A stretch of 64,000 nt of DNA from Lateolabrax maculatus (taxonomy: Eukaryota > Chordata > Actinopteri > Acropomatiformes > Lateolabracidae). The stretch spans positions 5,667,501-5,731,500 of the forward strand of contig CM062213.1 of NCBI GenBank assembly GCA_031216445.1. The letters are read 5' to 3'. The stretch's first letter is position 1. The number at the start of each line of letters is the position of its first letter. The notes below the pieces were generated by a model. The model saw only the letters and a list, made by a program, of their open reading frames with translations, did no database searches and had not been told where the DNA came from. Made by a program: the position numbers and the translations under genes. Of this stretch, positions 1-13,025 are shown one piece after another.

Positions 1-454
1 ACAAAATACCAGAGTAGACATTCACGCGGATCTGTCATTTAAATCGGCAGTTAATTTAGCTGATACGAACTTGTGACGCGAGTCAAACAGGATTTGCTTT
101 GTTGCAGGCGGCGGGTTAGGATTAGTGACCTGTTTTCCCCTCAAGCATGACAAGACACGCATGTTTCTGTGTATGTGCGTGCATGTACATGCATCAGTGC
201 ATATGATGAAACTGCAAGAAAGGAGCTAGAGGCCGCGCCAGCCAGGAGGAGCTCCGTTTACATAATGCGTTCTGAATAGTGGAGGGTCCGGCCAGGCCGC
301 GCTGTCATCCCACGTCGGGGTACAGGGCATCGTCTAATGGGACAGATAATGGTGAGGCTGATGGGCACAGGCAGCATGTTTGTAGGGCTGGAACAAAAGA
401 AGGAAGGTAGCAAGGAGGGGGGAAGGAAAAGAAGGAAGGAAGGGCATACGGTAC
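1..454 (-). other. celf4: celf4 intron 3 (partial, 5' end)
   Basis: Begins with gtaccg after exon 3 and continues off the left edge. On the transcript it opens with a pyrimidine-rich stretch (plus-strand purines 390-442). Further in, the plus-strand 160-205 segment alternates gtgtatgtgcgtgcatgtac. No further exon is visible before the window edge. Confidence 0.85.
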
Positions 455-503
455 CTCCTCGACTCTCACTGTCTGCTGGCTTCACCTGGATTGGTCTGTT
501 CAT
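455..503 (-). CDS. celf4: celf4 exon 3 (49 nt): end of RRM1 and start of RRM1-RRM2 linker
   Basis: Encodes MNRPIQVKPADSESRG (residues 121-136) plus one base of codon 137. These residues form the last strand of RRM1 and the start of the linker to RRM2 and are nearly invariant in CELF3-6. The acceptor is strong: a long CT-rich tract then gtcacag just before the ATG codon, which is an internal methionine and not a start. The donor gtaccg is poor, lacking A at +4 and G at +5. Mammalian CELF4 has isoforms that differ just after this point (extra SSCLRQPPSQ-type residues), so a weak donor could mark regulated splicing, but that is inference. Exon 4 lies beyond the left edge. The 49-nt length matches this exon in family members as I recall it. 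Confidence 0.95.
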
Positions 504-1085
504 CTGTGACAGAGAGAGAAAGAGAAGCAGAGAGAGGACAAATGAAACAAGAGACGAAGAATCCAGTAAGCATCATGTACTCATGTAACAGCACATGCTC
601 CCTCCCAAAAAAAAAAACTTTTTTAGAATCACTCAGCCAAATTGCGGGTAAAGTGTATTGAAAATCTCCAAAGCTGTAGCACTTATAGCCATTGGGGGAA
701 TAGCTGGTTGGGAATATGGGTTGGAAATATTATTTGATCTGAGATGAAAGGAGAGAGAAGGGTTGGAAAGGGGGATAAGCAGAGGGATGGAGGGAATGAT
801 AGAAAGAGGGATGTGGGGAGGTAACTCTGGGTCAGCAGAGCTACTGTGACTGTGTATCTTCTCTGTGGGTGCTTCTGGATGCTCGGGCACTATCATGATA
901 TGGTCTGTGTGGACTTTGAGTATTCAGATATATTGTGTACACACACACAAACACACACATATAGAGCAGAATCAACCCATACACACAGTTTAAACATAGT
1001 ACATATGAATTTTCTCCTAAATCTCACAAAATGTTCTTGCACAATGTTCTCTTAGCCTCACACACAAGCTTGTAGATACAAGTGC

Positions 1086-1131
1086 GCACGCACACACACA
1101 CACACGCACACACACACACACACACACACAG
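1086..1131. repeat. (CA)n microsatellite, interrupted
   Basis: CA repeat with one cg interruption on the plus strand; reads (UG)n in the celf4 pre-mRNA. Confidence 0.95.
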
Positions 1132-1300
1132 TGTCTGTCCCTCAGTGAGACCTTTCCACAGTGTGTCCACCGAGACCCTCCTTTCATTTCACTCCTGCCT
1201 GTCAGACCTTCCCTCTCCGCCTCGCCACCCTGCTAAACGCTCGCCGCCAATCAATTTTTAATAATGCCAATCGCCACGCTGCCAGGAGGAATTGAAGGAA

Positions 1301-1348
1301 GGAGGAGAGGAGAGGAGAGGAGAGGAGAGGAGAGGAGAGGAGAGGAGA
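1301..1348. repeat. (GGAGA)n pentanucleotide repeat
   Basis: About nine near-perfect copies of ggaga/agagg on the plus strand. Confidence 0.95.
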
Positions 1349-3658
1349 AATCTGGGGATGAAAGGGGAGGAGGGAAAGGTCAAGGTTCTGTGCAGCATCA
1401 GTGTTTTGCTAAATGTCATTAAATCTTTTCTTTTGAGTTTGCTGATCATCATCATCTTAATGAATCTTTGGGCTTTCAGATGATTCACCAAAGTCAAAAC
1501 CTTTGAGCGCGAGGACAAAATGTCACGCCGCAAACACAATTAATGCTTGGACCTTCACCCTTTTCCTCCGCTTTTCTGCTGCTGATATTAAATCACATCA
1601 TTCTCCATAACACTTATTTAAAATGGAGTTACCCATTCCTTCCTCTCCCTCGTCTCCTCCCTCTCTTTGACAGCCAAGAGAACCCTACTAATGTTTTTAA
1701 TGTGCTGTGATGCATTATTTATCAGGCTGGCTGTTGATATGGAAAAAGGATGAGAGGGGATAAAGGAATTGGGGAATGGAAAAAAAAGGGAGTTAAAAAT
1801 GAGTAAAAGAGTGAAAGAGAAAAAAAGGATGTGAATAAAAAAAGTGCTTGATAGGAAAGAGAGAGATTTTAAGAGGGATGAAACCAAACAGGGTGAGAAA
1901 GAAGAGAAACTAATCGAAAATAGTGAAAATAAAATGTGTTTTAGAAGAGAGAAATGTGCTAAAAAAGGAAGTGGGGGAAGGAAAGAGGACAGACGGGGAG
2001 AGGGATGAGGAAAAGAGGACATAGGGGGAGATGAGGACATAGATCAGAGTATGGGACAAGGTCAGCCCAGTGCTCCCAAGGGGCCTATAAGCCTGCATAC
2101 ATATGAGCGCTTTTACCGTGACCCATACAAATGGTCTGGCCTCAATCTGACCTAATTGTGTTCCACCTCCACTGGTTTTATATGCAAGCACCGGTCTTAA
2201 CCTGCACGGTATATGATGGCACTGACCCCCTGAGGTTATGTTTAATATTCCTGGTCTTAATTTCACTCATTTCACTGAGATTTTCAGGTTTTCTTATGTT
2301 TTATTTTTTTTAAAAAGCAAGACCCTCCTCAGTGTTATCAATATTTTCTTTGGACTCTCTTGTCTTAGAAAAAACTGGTACACAATTCCCCCTAGGATCT
2401 AAAAATAATGTAAGAGTATTGACGTTCTCTTGTGCATATGACAAAACAAACCTCTGTAATCGATGTTGCACGTCATCTTTTTGATGTAACTATTTTTTAT
2501 ACAACAAATCTGAAAAAGAAGGCTAAAATACAATATAAATATGGGATGAAAAAAACATAAAATACCCTCCTCTACCAAAAAAAAATCAAGTTACAGTACT
2601 AGTACTGTCCCTTCTCATAAGATTTACTTTAGTTATGAGGTCAAATTTTAAGCATTTTTTAAATTAAAACTGTAATTCTTCTAGAATCCCATGAAAATAC
2701 TTCAAAGATTAATCAATGAGTCTCTTAATTTGTCATCCCTAGTTGAGCAGCAACACGCAGAACACCCGCTCATAAATTTTTAGCTACAGTTCAAAATATT
2801 GTTAAGTGGTTGAACCATTATTTTCTTTTGTCACTGAAAGCCTAGTGGCGTTTCATGGGCTCTCTATCAGTGGTTTCCATTATCCTGGGCCCATAAACTG
2901 CTTCAAGGTCAGTTTTATCATCCTGCTCATAATAGGGTGAGTTAGCACCAGGCCACTGGACAACCGATCCCAAAACAGTTGTTAAAACCAGACGCTGACT
3001 AGCTCGGATAGCTCCCCTCGGATGTCTGTGGTGGTGTCAGCCAAAGCCAGATGGCATCACTGAGCAGCAGAAGCAATACAGTACAAAGACAATACAACAA
3101 GCCTAATGCCAGTATGAGAGATCCTCTACATTTACATAAAAGAGGCACTGAGATGCAGACATACACACACATATGAACACATGTACACACACAAACAGGC
3201 ACAAATGGTTAGGCTTACGTGACTAGACATGCACAGTTACACGCAAGCTTGGCTCATACACAAACACGCAAAATCACAAATAGGCCTATGCATCCAAGCA
3301 TGCATGAAAACATACAACAGGATACGAATAACCGCACACACACACACACAGACATACACACTACATATGTAAATGTGTCCTTGTGAGTCAACATGTGATG
3401 TAAATTGGCTCATCTCTCAGCATGCACACCTAATACCCCGCATGTGGCACGCTTTTCTCCTCAGCCTTGTGCATGCGGCCGCCTATTTATCCACGCGTAT
3501 GCCTTTAAAATCGCTTCCGAGGTGCACACACATACTCACACGCAGGCTAAGCTCCATTGTTGCTGAAAGTCCACCTCAGCAGCCTTGTGTTAGAGTGGCC
3601 TTGGTGTACCACATGATCGACAGCTCAAAAAGAACTGCGGCTACACAAATGCACGGGC

Positions 3659-3667
<9 letters not shown>

Positions 3668-3702
<35 letters not shown>
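3668..3702. repeat. (CA)17 microsatellite
   Basis: Uninterrupted CA run; UG on the transcript. Confidence 0.95.
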
Positions 3703-5421
3703 TCTACATTGCTACACTCCTCTGTTGATTATGTAACTCAATGACAGCGCTCTGCCTCAGTGCTGCCATAGATTCCCTGCTAACTAGAAGCTGAGGGAAT
3801 ACATGGTCTGCATGCAGTCTGTGCTGTACCAAACTGGTGAGTCATTCTTCTGAATCAGTCTGGTACGGCCTGAATGTCTAGCGAGGCCCACAAGATTAGT
3901 TCAAAACAGTGTGGGACTATAGTTTGCTATATTGGATTCTACCTTGAAATGGGACAAAATTGAAGTCCTTGATCCGAGATTTGCTGCTTACTATATTGAT
4001 TTCACTGCGTGCAAACCACAGAAATGAAGTTACAAAAACACAGTTACGATGACAACTCTATGGGATTTCTATCCACTGAATTTCTGTATAGTACCTTGTT
4101 ATGTCAAATGTGCTTCAAATAGAGTTTATTACAAGTTGCTCAGGACAGCAAGCATCCAAAACCCTCACACAAACTAATACATGCACACACAGCTCACGGT
4201 GACGCTCCCTCCCATCATTGTCTGTGAAAAAGAATATTGAAAGTATGCTTTACGAAACTCGGGAGAGGAGGTAGGATTTTCTCATTTTCACCCTCGTCTA
4301 GCAGATGTGTTTTTGCGAGAGAGTGGAGCAGTGCAGGCCAGGTCATTTCATTATCACAGTGAGAAAGCACTCCATGAAACTCTCCGAGGGAAGCAAGGAA
4401 GGCTGCCTTCATAATATTCCTCTTATACTATTGTCAAAACTTGCTCTATTTTACATTCTGCAGCTGAAGGCCCTTTTTTCTTTCACGTTCAAATTGTTTC
4501 ATGTTCATTCTGTCTCCGCTCCATTTGAATGTTGAGATTTCGTTGTGCTTTCTCTTCATACATATATTTACTGATACTTAAGTATACTGTATATGAAAGC
4601 AGGTTTCTGAGAAGAAGCAAATCTTGAGATTCTCTGCAGGAGCAACATCACAGGGTTCAAGTGTAACCAAATGCCAGTATTCATACTGTCAAATCAACCA
4701 CTGGCACTCGACTTGGACCTGCTTTCCAAAGTATCTCAGCATGCACTACACTCATCTTGGGATGGAAACATGCCAATGGAAACATTAGCTGAACAAATAT
4801 GGATATAATTCTGAGATGCTTTTGGGAAACTCGTCCCTTGTACAAAGGGGGGAAAAAAATACTTCAGTGGCAAGTTTAGCTGAAAAACTAGAAACGTTTA
4901 GCAGGTCTTTAATAGATTTCACCACTGGTCACAAAGAGGACAACCTATTTCAAAAGTATTGATTTTACATTAATTCACAGAAGCATTACACTCCCATTGA
5001 ATAACTCTGCTCATTTCCATCCAAGCTCCTACAGTACATGTAAAATGTTCATTTTATTGACTTTTGCAACCTCTTGAGTCACAGGATTTTTCTTTATAAC
5101 ATCTGTATCAAAAGCGCAGCTCACACCCTTCCACCACCATTACACACTGCAGACTGCAGAGAGAAGTGCCGTAATGTGACTAATGGAGCTGGAGTCAGCT
5201 TGTGTGAGGGGGAAAGTTATTTTTCCCATGGCACAAGATGTGTTCATCAGGAGCAAAATTCAGGTCAGTCAGTCAAATAGCATCACCTCGCCCCATACTC
5301 TGTGATCCTCTTTGCGAGAGCGCGGGCTAATCTTGGGAACCATGTTTTTCCAGCAGACAGAGAAGCAGTTGTTGGATATAATATTCATTTACTAAATTTA
5401 CCCAATGCTAACGAATGCTCT

Positions 5422-5458
5422 CTCATGTCCTATTCAGCACCCCTGAATAGGACATGAG
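5422..5458. repeat. Perfect 16-bp hairpin with 5-nt loop
   Basis: ctcatgtcctattcag and ctgaataggacatgag are exact reverse complements separated by caccc. In the celf4 pre-mRNA it would form a stable stem of 16 pairs. Origin unknown; it could be the tip of a foldback event. Confidence 0.95.
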
Positions 5459-7220
5459 GTGCAGTTGAAAAGATATTTCTGTACCTACAGTTCTTAATGT
5501 ATGTGTGACAAAAACATTTTTTTTACTACTGAATATTTTAGTGATAATTTAATTAAGCCAGTAGAACCGGCTTTTTGTTTATATAGTTTAATTATATTTA
5601 ATTTTATGCTGCTGACTCCACATGGTGTGGAGTCTCAAACGCCTGTATTTACTGGCAAATATGTCAGAGAAAGTTACTACCAGATTAAGGTAGTAAAGTC
5701 AAAAAACTAATTGTCATATAAAGTAACAAGACTCCCTTTAAAAAAACGTTTAATTTAATCAATTTAATTTATCATGCTAAGGGAAAACATTGTATACTTT
5801 GAAAAACTTTGTCTCCAACATTTTCTTATTTATCAATGACTTCTTTTTAATTCTGCGTTAAACTAATACTTCAAGAATGTTTCCTAAACTGGCGATAGGG
5901 CAGCCCCTTTCCTGCCTCTCTAACAGGGGCCTCTCCATGCTGTTGACTGCCTTTTTGGACATTTGCTGGACATTTGTCAAAAACAGCACCTGTGTCATTT
6001 GCACCATATGCGAACAAACAACCACTGCTATGGCCCCTACCAAACCCAGAGTGCAGTCTGCTGTGTCCCAAGTCCTGTTTGACAATACAGCAGGGTTGAT
6101 AAGGGCTTTAACGTTGATGAATGGTTAAATCCCACTTGGATTCCCATCAGGTTTAATCTCCACTAATGTCTACACATCTCAGTGAGTATTGTTCCCCTTT
6201 CCTTCCCCTGTAGTTCTTCATCCTGACATATGGCCAAACACCAAACCTCTCCTTTGATGTTAAAGTGAAACATACTGCGGAGAGATCAATGTCTGTGTAT
6301 GAGGGTAAAGAGGACTATAAAGCAAAACATCCCAATCTCTATCCTTTTGTTGCATTCTCTTCTGCTTTATCCCTTCTCATCTTTACAGACAAACAGAGAT
6401 GGGCAATCTGTTTCACGTCAGATCAAGGGTGAGTATTTTCTGACAACGGGACGGCCTGGCCCGGGTGTTTGGGCTGGGATTGAGTGGCATGCTGCAGTCT
6501 GCCTGAGTGGACAGGAGCAAAATAAATACAAGGGGTAAAAAAGCATCCAGATGAATTATGAATTGGCACAGTCTTTGTGCTTTCTTTGGCTGTGGCTGAG
6601 CACTGAGGTGGCTAGTAGAACAACGACGTGGCTGCAGTGGTTATTATGGCAAACGAGACATTGGTCCTCATTTATCAGTATTTATGTTCAAAATGTTGCA
6701 AGATGATGAAGCACCGCACCAAAACTTACTCTGAACAATAATATGCATGCAAAATGTTTTTAAGAACTTGTGACACTCATTTACATTTATTGCTGAAATG
6801 AGTTAGACGGCGGAAGTTTAAAGACAATAATAGCGATTGATGTATTTGAATGGTAGAAGTTACATGTGAAATTACCTCACACCCCACAAATCCTTGAGCA
6901 ATTCAATACGAAGTGCTTACTCTAACCTAACCCATGAAATCCCTCTCAGAGCAACTGTGTGAATGAAAATCGCAGTCACCATCTTTCTCGGCCTGTTTCT
7001 ATATGCCGCTGCTCGCTCTGTGGTGCTGCTGTCCCAGCAGTGTCTACCGAGATCACTACGTCTCTCCACAAAGGCAGATGACAGGGAAACACGCAGAGAT
7101 CACAATAGGAGGCAAGCCTCTCTCTCCAACCCTCTGATCATCGCTGATTCCTTCATCAACATGGCTTTTACACACAGTTCAAGCATACAGAGAACATGAA
7201 AAGACAGAATGATAGACAGG

Positions 7221-7223
<3 letters not shown>

Positions 7224-7265
<42 letters not shown>
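7224..7265. repeat. (CA)21 microsatellite
   Basis: Uninterrupted CA run followed by cgcaca; UG on the transcript. Confidence 0.95.
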
Positions 7266-7270
<5 letters not shown>

Positions 7271-9214
7271 GAGCGAGGAAGATCATTCTTGACCTTGGGA
7301 ACAGTATGTGTGACTAAATAATTTATGCTCTTTTGCTTCCTGATTAAATTTCTTTTGCGCACTAACTAGCTCTGAAGACACTTTCTCCAACTTTCTGAAG
7401 ACCCGTTGTCAAAAAAAAACTAGTTACAAAACACAGACATTTTAAAAGCTGTAAGTTATCACACACCCCCACTCCTCCTCCACTCCTTTTCTCTTTTTTG
7501 CCTGCAGTTGGTTGAGAACAGCAATGCTTTTCTCACATCCATTGTTTGATCCATTTCACACCAGCCCACCTCTTCTTTATCTCCTCCTGTTTTCTCCTTC
7601 TTTCACTGGCAAGCAGCCTGAATGCTCGCAGTAGTGTGGGACGGCTTTCCAACAGTTTTGAATGAGAGGTTAAAATGCAAATGTAGTGCTCTTTCTGTTT
7701 TCCTTTCTATTCTTGTTCCACATCTTATTATTTTCCCTCGTTCTTCCTCCTCCTCCTCCTCTGTATGAATATGTTGTCGAATAGAGTAAATGAGTGTGAG
7801 TGTGAAAACTATTTTTTCCACATCGAGTCAATGCATAAAACAGTGTTTCCCTGCATCTTTTCAGTGCCGTACCTGGATAAGAATCGATGTGGAATGAGAG
7901 TAGACAGGGTTTATGCTTCCTGCGAACACTTTAATAGGAATCGACGGTTGAGAATTCTGTTGTCACACCGTAACTGGATAGAAAAAGCACATCATCTGCA
8001 CCCCCAAATGATTTTACCCTGTCAAAACCTGTTATAGCTTCACACTTGCCTGTGACATGCACTTGTACATACACAGCACCCCCACACACTAAAGACTTGT
8101 GCAAATGAGACGCAGACACACAGATGCATGAGGTCTCTTTCCCCCCTTTTCACATTGATACATATGCATGAAATATATCCAAATATTCCGTTTTGAGCAT
8201 GTACAAATGTTTCATTTTGTTACTTTTGACACAAGTCATCATGTCTGACTCTGAAAATCTTTTGCAAGCCCTGAACACAGATCGATCATCACACCACAGC
8301 TTGATCCATCACAAAAAGAGGCATTGCTAATAGAGGACAATGCCAGGGTGAGAAACAAATAGGCTGCAGAGCACAAACACACACACACAACCCCTTGCGA
8401 TAGTTACATAATTAGATGTACAGCACCTTGGCAATCAACAACTCTGATGTTGCCATGGGGACTATAGCTTTGACTATAAAAAGAAAGGATCTATATATGG
8501 AGGCGGTTGAGGGCGGAGGTGCGGAGCGAGGCAGCGAGAGAAAGAAAGAAGAGAAGACGCGGAGAATGAAAAAGTGTGAGAAAATTGGTGCGAGAGAAGT
8601 GAAGGTGTCGCTGAGGGGCTGAGCAGCTCTCTGTTTATGTGCGCGCGTGCGTGTGTGTGTGCATAGTGCACCTGCATGTGTGAGATTAGAAGTGTTCAAA
8701 CCTTCACTGTGTGTGCACCGAGTGTGTGTGTATGTATGGGTGCTGCTGTGTATGTAAGCTTGCAGGAGGAAAAAAAAAATGACAAGGACAAAATGTGATA
8801 GAGTTGGTTAGTAAGTGAGAGGAAGAAAAAGAAAAAAGAAAAATCTAACTAGAGAAAGAGACGATTTTCAGCCTCTCTCTCCCTTCCACTCAGAGCTGAC
8901 TGCATTGCCTGAGCTTTGCAGCATATAGTGAAGATTAGGCCGGATGAGAAAGCCATAAATTCTACTTTTCTTTTTCCAGAGGTGAACATAAATCACTGCT
9001 GGTACTGGCGTGCCATCACTGGGTTTTTGCTTCTCACTTATCTAATGAATAAAAAAAAAAACAAGTTCAAAAGCTGTCAAATTCTGAACCAGGCGGACTG
9101 CTTTCACTTCCATCCCCCCACAACTTTTGTCCTTTTCTCCAGCCACCATTGAGGTACAGAGACGATGAGTGGGTTTCACATAATTGGTAGTATTCATGAG
9201 CTGCATATCGCTGG

Positions 9215-9215
<1 letters not shown>

Positions 9216-9249
<34 letters not shown>
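9216..9249. repeat. (TG)17 microsatellite
   Basis: One of only three long tracts with TG on the plus strand, hence CA on the transcript. It faces the CA tract at 9452, about 200 bp away, so the two could pair. Confidence 0.95.
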
Positions 9250-9252
<3 letters not shown>

Positions 9253-9451
9253 AGGAAAAGAGAGTGAGAGCTGACTTGAAAGGCTTGTGCATATGAAAGA
9301 TACCTTACAGCATATGCAAATGTAAATATAGACACAAATAGCAGCATGGGCAAACACACCATAAATGCGCTCAGCGAGGAAATGCAACCACTCATATGTT
9401 CAAATACGCACAAAGATGGGCACATGCATGCCCACACACTTTCTTGAACAT

Positions 9452-9502
<51 letters not shown>
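9452..9502. repeat. (CA)25 microsatellite
   Basis: Long uninterrupted CA run; UG on the transcript. Confidence 0.95.
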
Positions 9503-9506
<4 letters not shown>

Positions 9507-9901
9507 CACTCTTGTTTCTGTCTCATGAGGTTAGGGGGTGAAGAGATGGTGTTGTAATGAGCTGTCACTCACAATAGCCTGGCCTTGTATTGGAAACAGG
9601 CAGGAAGAGACACAGTTATGAAAAACAAAACTAAAAATGCACATAGGAACAAAAGATAAAAACAGAGTCAGTGAGAATCTACGAAAGTAACAAATGAAAG
9701 TATGTCCACGCTTAGTTGGCCGAATTTGAAAAGCAGATCTTTTTCTCTCCATTTTGGCTTTGCATCCACACGAAACGTGAGGAAAGTTAAATTGGAGTAA
9801 AGGAGGTAGAATTTGTAAACAGCAATCACATCACTTTTTTATGCTCATTCAGTTATATGACAATAGAAACTGAAAAATATGTAAATGAGAACTACTAAAT
9901 C

Positions 9902-10084
9902 GTGAGTTTGGATGTGTTAAAACATCACAGTGTCATCAAGAGGTTGCCAGGCAACCGGCAGAGACCTCAGGCAGTCCCTTCTCCTGATGAAGAAACAGTC
10001 CAGCACATAATCCCTCGTAAAACCACAACTTGTGGTTTTTGCCCTTTGAGACACAAATGTATTAAAGAAACAAAATATAACTTG
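9902..10084 (+). pseudogene. Possible piggyBac-like transposase C-terminal relic
   Basis: A 60-codon open frame reads ...KRLPGNRQRPQ...RKTTTCGFCPLRHKCIKETK. The arrangement R-L-x-G, a Pro-rich spacer, C-x2-C, then a basic K-E-T-K segment resembles the C-terminal cysteine-rich region of piggyBac-type transposases. The following cysteines are lost at a stop codon, no catalytic region is seen upstream, and the frame opens at a GTG, so at best it is a fragment. The similarity may be chance. Confidence 0.3.
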
Positions 10085-11078
10085 TAAATTAATGAGCTTT
10101 AGAGGCTCTGGAAGCCAGATTTCATTCTTCAGACAGACGGGCTAGCTTTTCCCCCGTTTCCAGTCTCCAGTCAGTGACATCGATCTTCTCCCCGAACTCT
10201 CGGCATGAGAGAGAATAAAAGTATTTCCTAACATGTCACACTAATGCTTCAACCAGCTGTGACTCTTTCTATCCCACTCCTTACCAGATGTTGGTTATGT
10301 TGTACGGTTTTGTTGATTGCCGACCGAAATAGGAGGAGAAAGAAACGATTTTTCCTACTGTTCAGGTGATTCAGTGCGGGTGTAGAGCTTTACTAACTCA
10401 ATACGTCAGTGTGGATGCACATCGTGTTTTTAGCCGGCTTCAAGAAAGTCGTCTTGATGTTTACAGTAGAATGTGAACATCGGAAACAGTAGAATTACCC
10501 CATTCATGTTACAAAGTAATCTACCAGGAATGCATGCTTTCACATACTCAGTTGGCCAACACAAGTTTATTGCAGATGCAGTTGTGCCCGGTTGAATTTT
10601 TTTTTTTCGGAGCCCTGTGCACTGGTACCACCGCAGGGGCCTCAGTGCAGTAATCTCGTATGAATGAAAGCTTATTTTCATGCAGTGCTAATCTCGGTCT
10701 GAACATGGCCTTGGTGTGGACGCACTCTGAGTGGAGAGAAAAAGACAAGAGGGACATAAAGAGTGATAGCGAACAGAAACAAAGAGTGAGGGAGAGGGAA
10801 GTAGCACGTAGAGGTGTCATGCATGTCTGTACTGTCCAACTAGAACGCTGGGGGGCTTTTATGCAATACATAACCTCAGCACTCCTCTGCTATCTCCAAA
10901 CCGAAATGACAGGAAGGTATGAGAAGATCCAGACTCATAGATGAGAGGTCAGCTCTTCTCTCCTCCACACACACAGACACACACTCTCTCTCTCTCCCTC
11001 TCTTCTGTTGCCTGCATATTTCCATCAAATAATCACTAATTTTATGGAATAATAATAATAACAATAATAATAATATTT

Positions 11079-11793
11079 AAAGCTTGTGAATTGATTTTTA
11101 ATTTGAAAAAAAAATGTAAAATGAATGTGTAATAAACTTTTGCAGCTGTAGAAATATTTTATGCATGTGTGAAAAAGTTTAGTGCACCTCAAAAAAGTAT
11201 TTGTAGGTGTAGAAATATTTTGTGTAATAAACATTTGTGCATGTATATTTTGAACAGTGAGGTTTCACAAAGTCTGAGAGACGGCTCAGTGGGTGTGTGC
11301 GTCGTGCTCCTGGGTTAGCTCGCTGAACGAGGGTCTGCCGCTGAGCAGCACAGTACACAACCACTGAGTTGCTGCTCATTCAGCGGACTAAACCAGTAGC
11401 ACAAAGCCACTGCCGGGCTTCAAAAGATAAGCAAAAGGTATGCTGGGCTACGTTCATGACGGCTTTTTGCTTGCCATCAGTGATGCTCCAGTTTGACTTC
11501 CTCTGATTGGCTCGTCTGCTCAGGTGTCAAAACAGGGGCAGAATTCATGCTTGTAACTCATGGTTTGTAGCTTGTAAATTCAGTGATTCACAGATATGAA
11601 ATTTGAAGCCTTTGAAAAACTTCACTGTTGAAAATATTCCTGCACAAATTTTAATTACACATTGACAAAATATTTCTACAGCCACAGAAACTTTTGACAC
11701 ATTCAAATAATATGTGGGCACAAAACTTTTTCACACATGAACAAAATATTTCTACAGCTGCAAATCTTTATTAGACATTCACAAACTTTGTTT
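11079..11793. mobile_element. Foldback / long-inverted-repeat DNA element (about 715 bp)
   Basis: The left arm (about 11079-11275) and right arm (about 11605-11793) are imperfect inverted copies. For example the left has tgcagctgtagaaatatttt and the right has aaaatatttctacagctgca. Each arm carries two diverged copies of a unit containing ctgtagaaatattttgt and a nearby variant of tgtgtgaaaaagttt or tgtgtaataaac, so the arms contain subterminal tandem repeats. The 330-bp core has no open frame. This is the structure of a non-autonomous DNA transposon; superfamily is not determined, and ends are approximate. Confidence 0.75.
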
Positions 11794-13025
11794 TGTAAGA
11801 GAGAAAAAACATCTCAGTATATATTAATAACCCTTATTTGATTCCATATAATTCCACGCTCCCTGGCTGATTACATATAGAAAACGGCAGGAAGAAGAGG
11901 GAAAGAGATGAGTGTCACGAACAGAGGAACGGAGCAGATAGAGGGAGAAGAGAGGAGTAAGAGTGGAGGAGGAGGAGTAAGAAACAAGTGATACAGTCAA
12001 ATCTGCCTGTTGGGCTCCGCCAAAGAAACAACAGGGAGTTTTTCAGTAAGACAGCTCTATTGGCTCCCAGCTAGAGCCCAGGTGGGCGATGTGAATGTTC
12101 TCTCACTCCCACACACTTAAGAGTCAAAAATATGCACATGCACATGATTGAATGCAGTATACACATACGCACATGCGAGCGCTGATGTACTGTACGCCTA
12201 CACTCACACACACAGAAGGAATGCGTGCACACATTGTCAACAACAAAACGCACTCAGGGCGGGGAAGAAGAATCTTTTGTCTTTGAAGGACGCAAAAGGC
12301 CACAGTGTCAGTCTATCATCTTTGTTGTTTTATTACCCTCATTCATTCCTATATTCACAATGATGGCTTCAGCTGTTCAGTAGCCTGTCATAATGTCAAA
12401 CGCTCTGCAATTCCACATACAAGAAAAAGCAGAAAGTGGTGACCATGAAAGTGAATGTAGCACTGAAAAATAAATTGAACTTTTGTTACAATATGAATCT
12501 CGGTATTATTGTTTCTTTCTCTCTCTTTGTCGTTTACTGTCTTTCTTTTTTCATTTATGTCTGTTTTATTTAATTCAGCCCCCTCTGTTTCTTTCTTCGT
12601 TCAAAACTGAGGGTTTAGCTAAGGATAAGAAGGAGATAGTTGAGAAACTAAGTGAGAGAGGGTTTTAAGTAGCAGCAACAGAGCAGCACCAGGTTCGTTC
12701 CTGAGGGAAGTGAGAAAGAGGGGAGGAGAGGGGAATACGATTTCATTATTAATGGAGGAAAAGTTCCTTCAAATTGAACCTGTAAAGCATCTCTAGCTGC
12801 CTTTCCTTTTGAACAGAGGGAGACTGGGACGGGAAGAGGAGGGGAGAAGACGAAATGAAGAAGTTGAAGACGAAAATGGAAGGATAATATTGTCAGATGA
12901 ATTCCTTTTTTTGGCCATAGTCTGGTTTATTTTGATAGTGCTTGTGGTCTTAATTTCACTTATTATGCAGCCAAATCAAGGGGTCAAAGTGGTCTTTGAA
13001 GGCATCACAAGCAGACACGTAACAA

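Noticed and set aside
1618..2040. 140-codon Ser/Pro/Phe-rich minus-strand frame
   Set aside because: Translation of a purine-rich low-complexity stretch.
10380..10730. Possible hAT MITE (gtcagtgtggatgcac ... ggtgtggacgcac)
   Set aside because: The two gtgtgga motifs are in the same orientation and no inverted ends or known body blocks were found.
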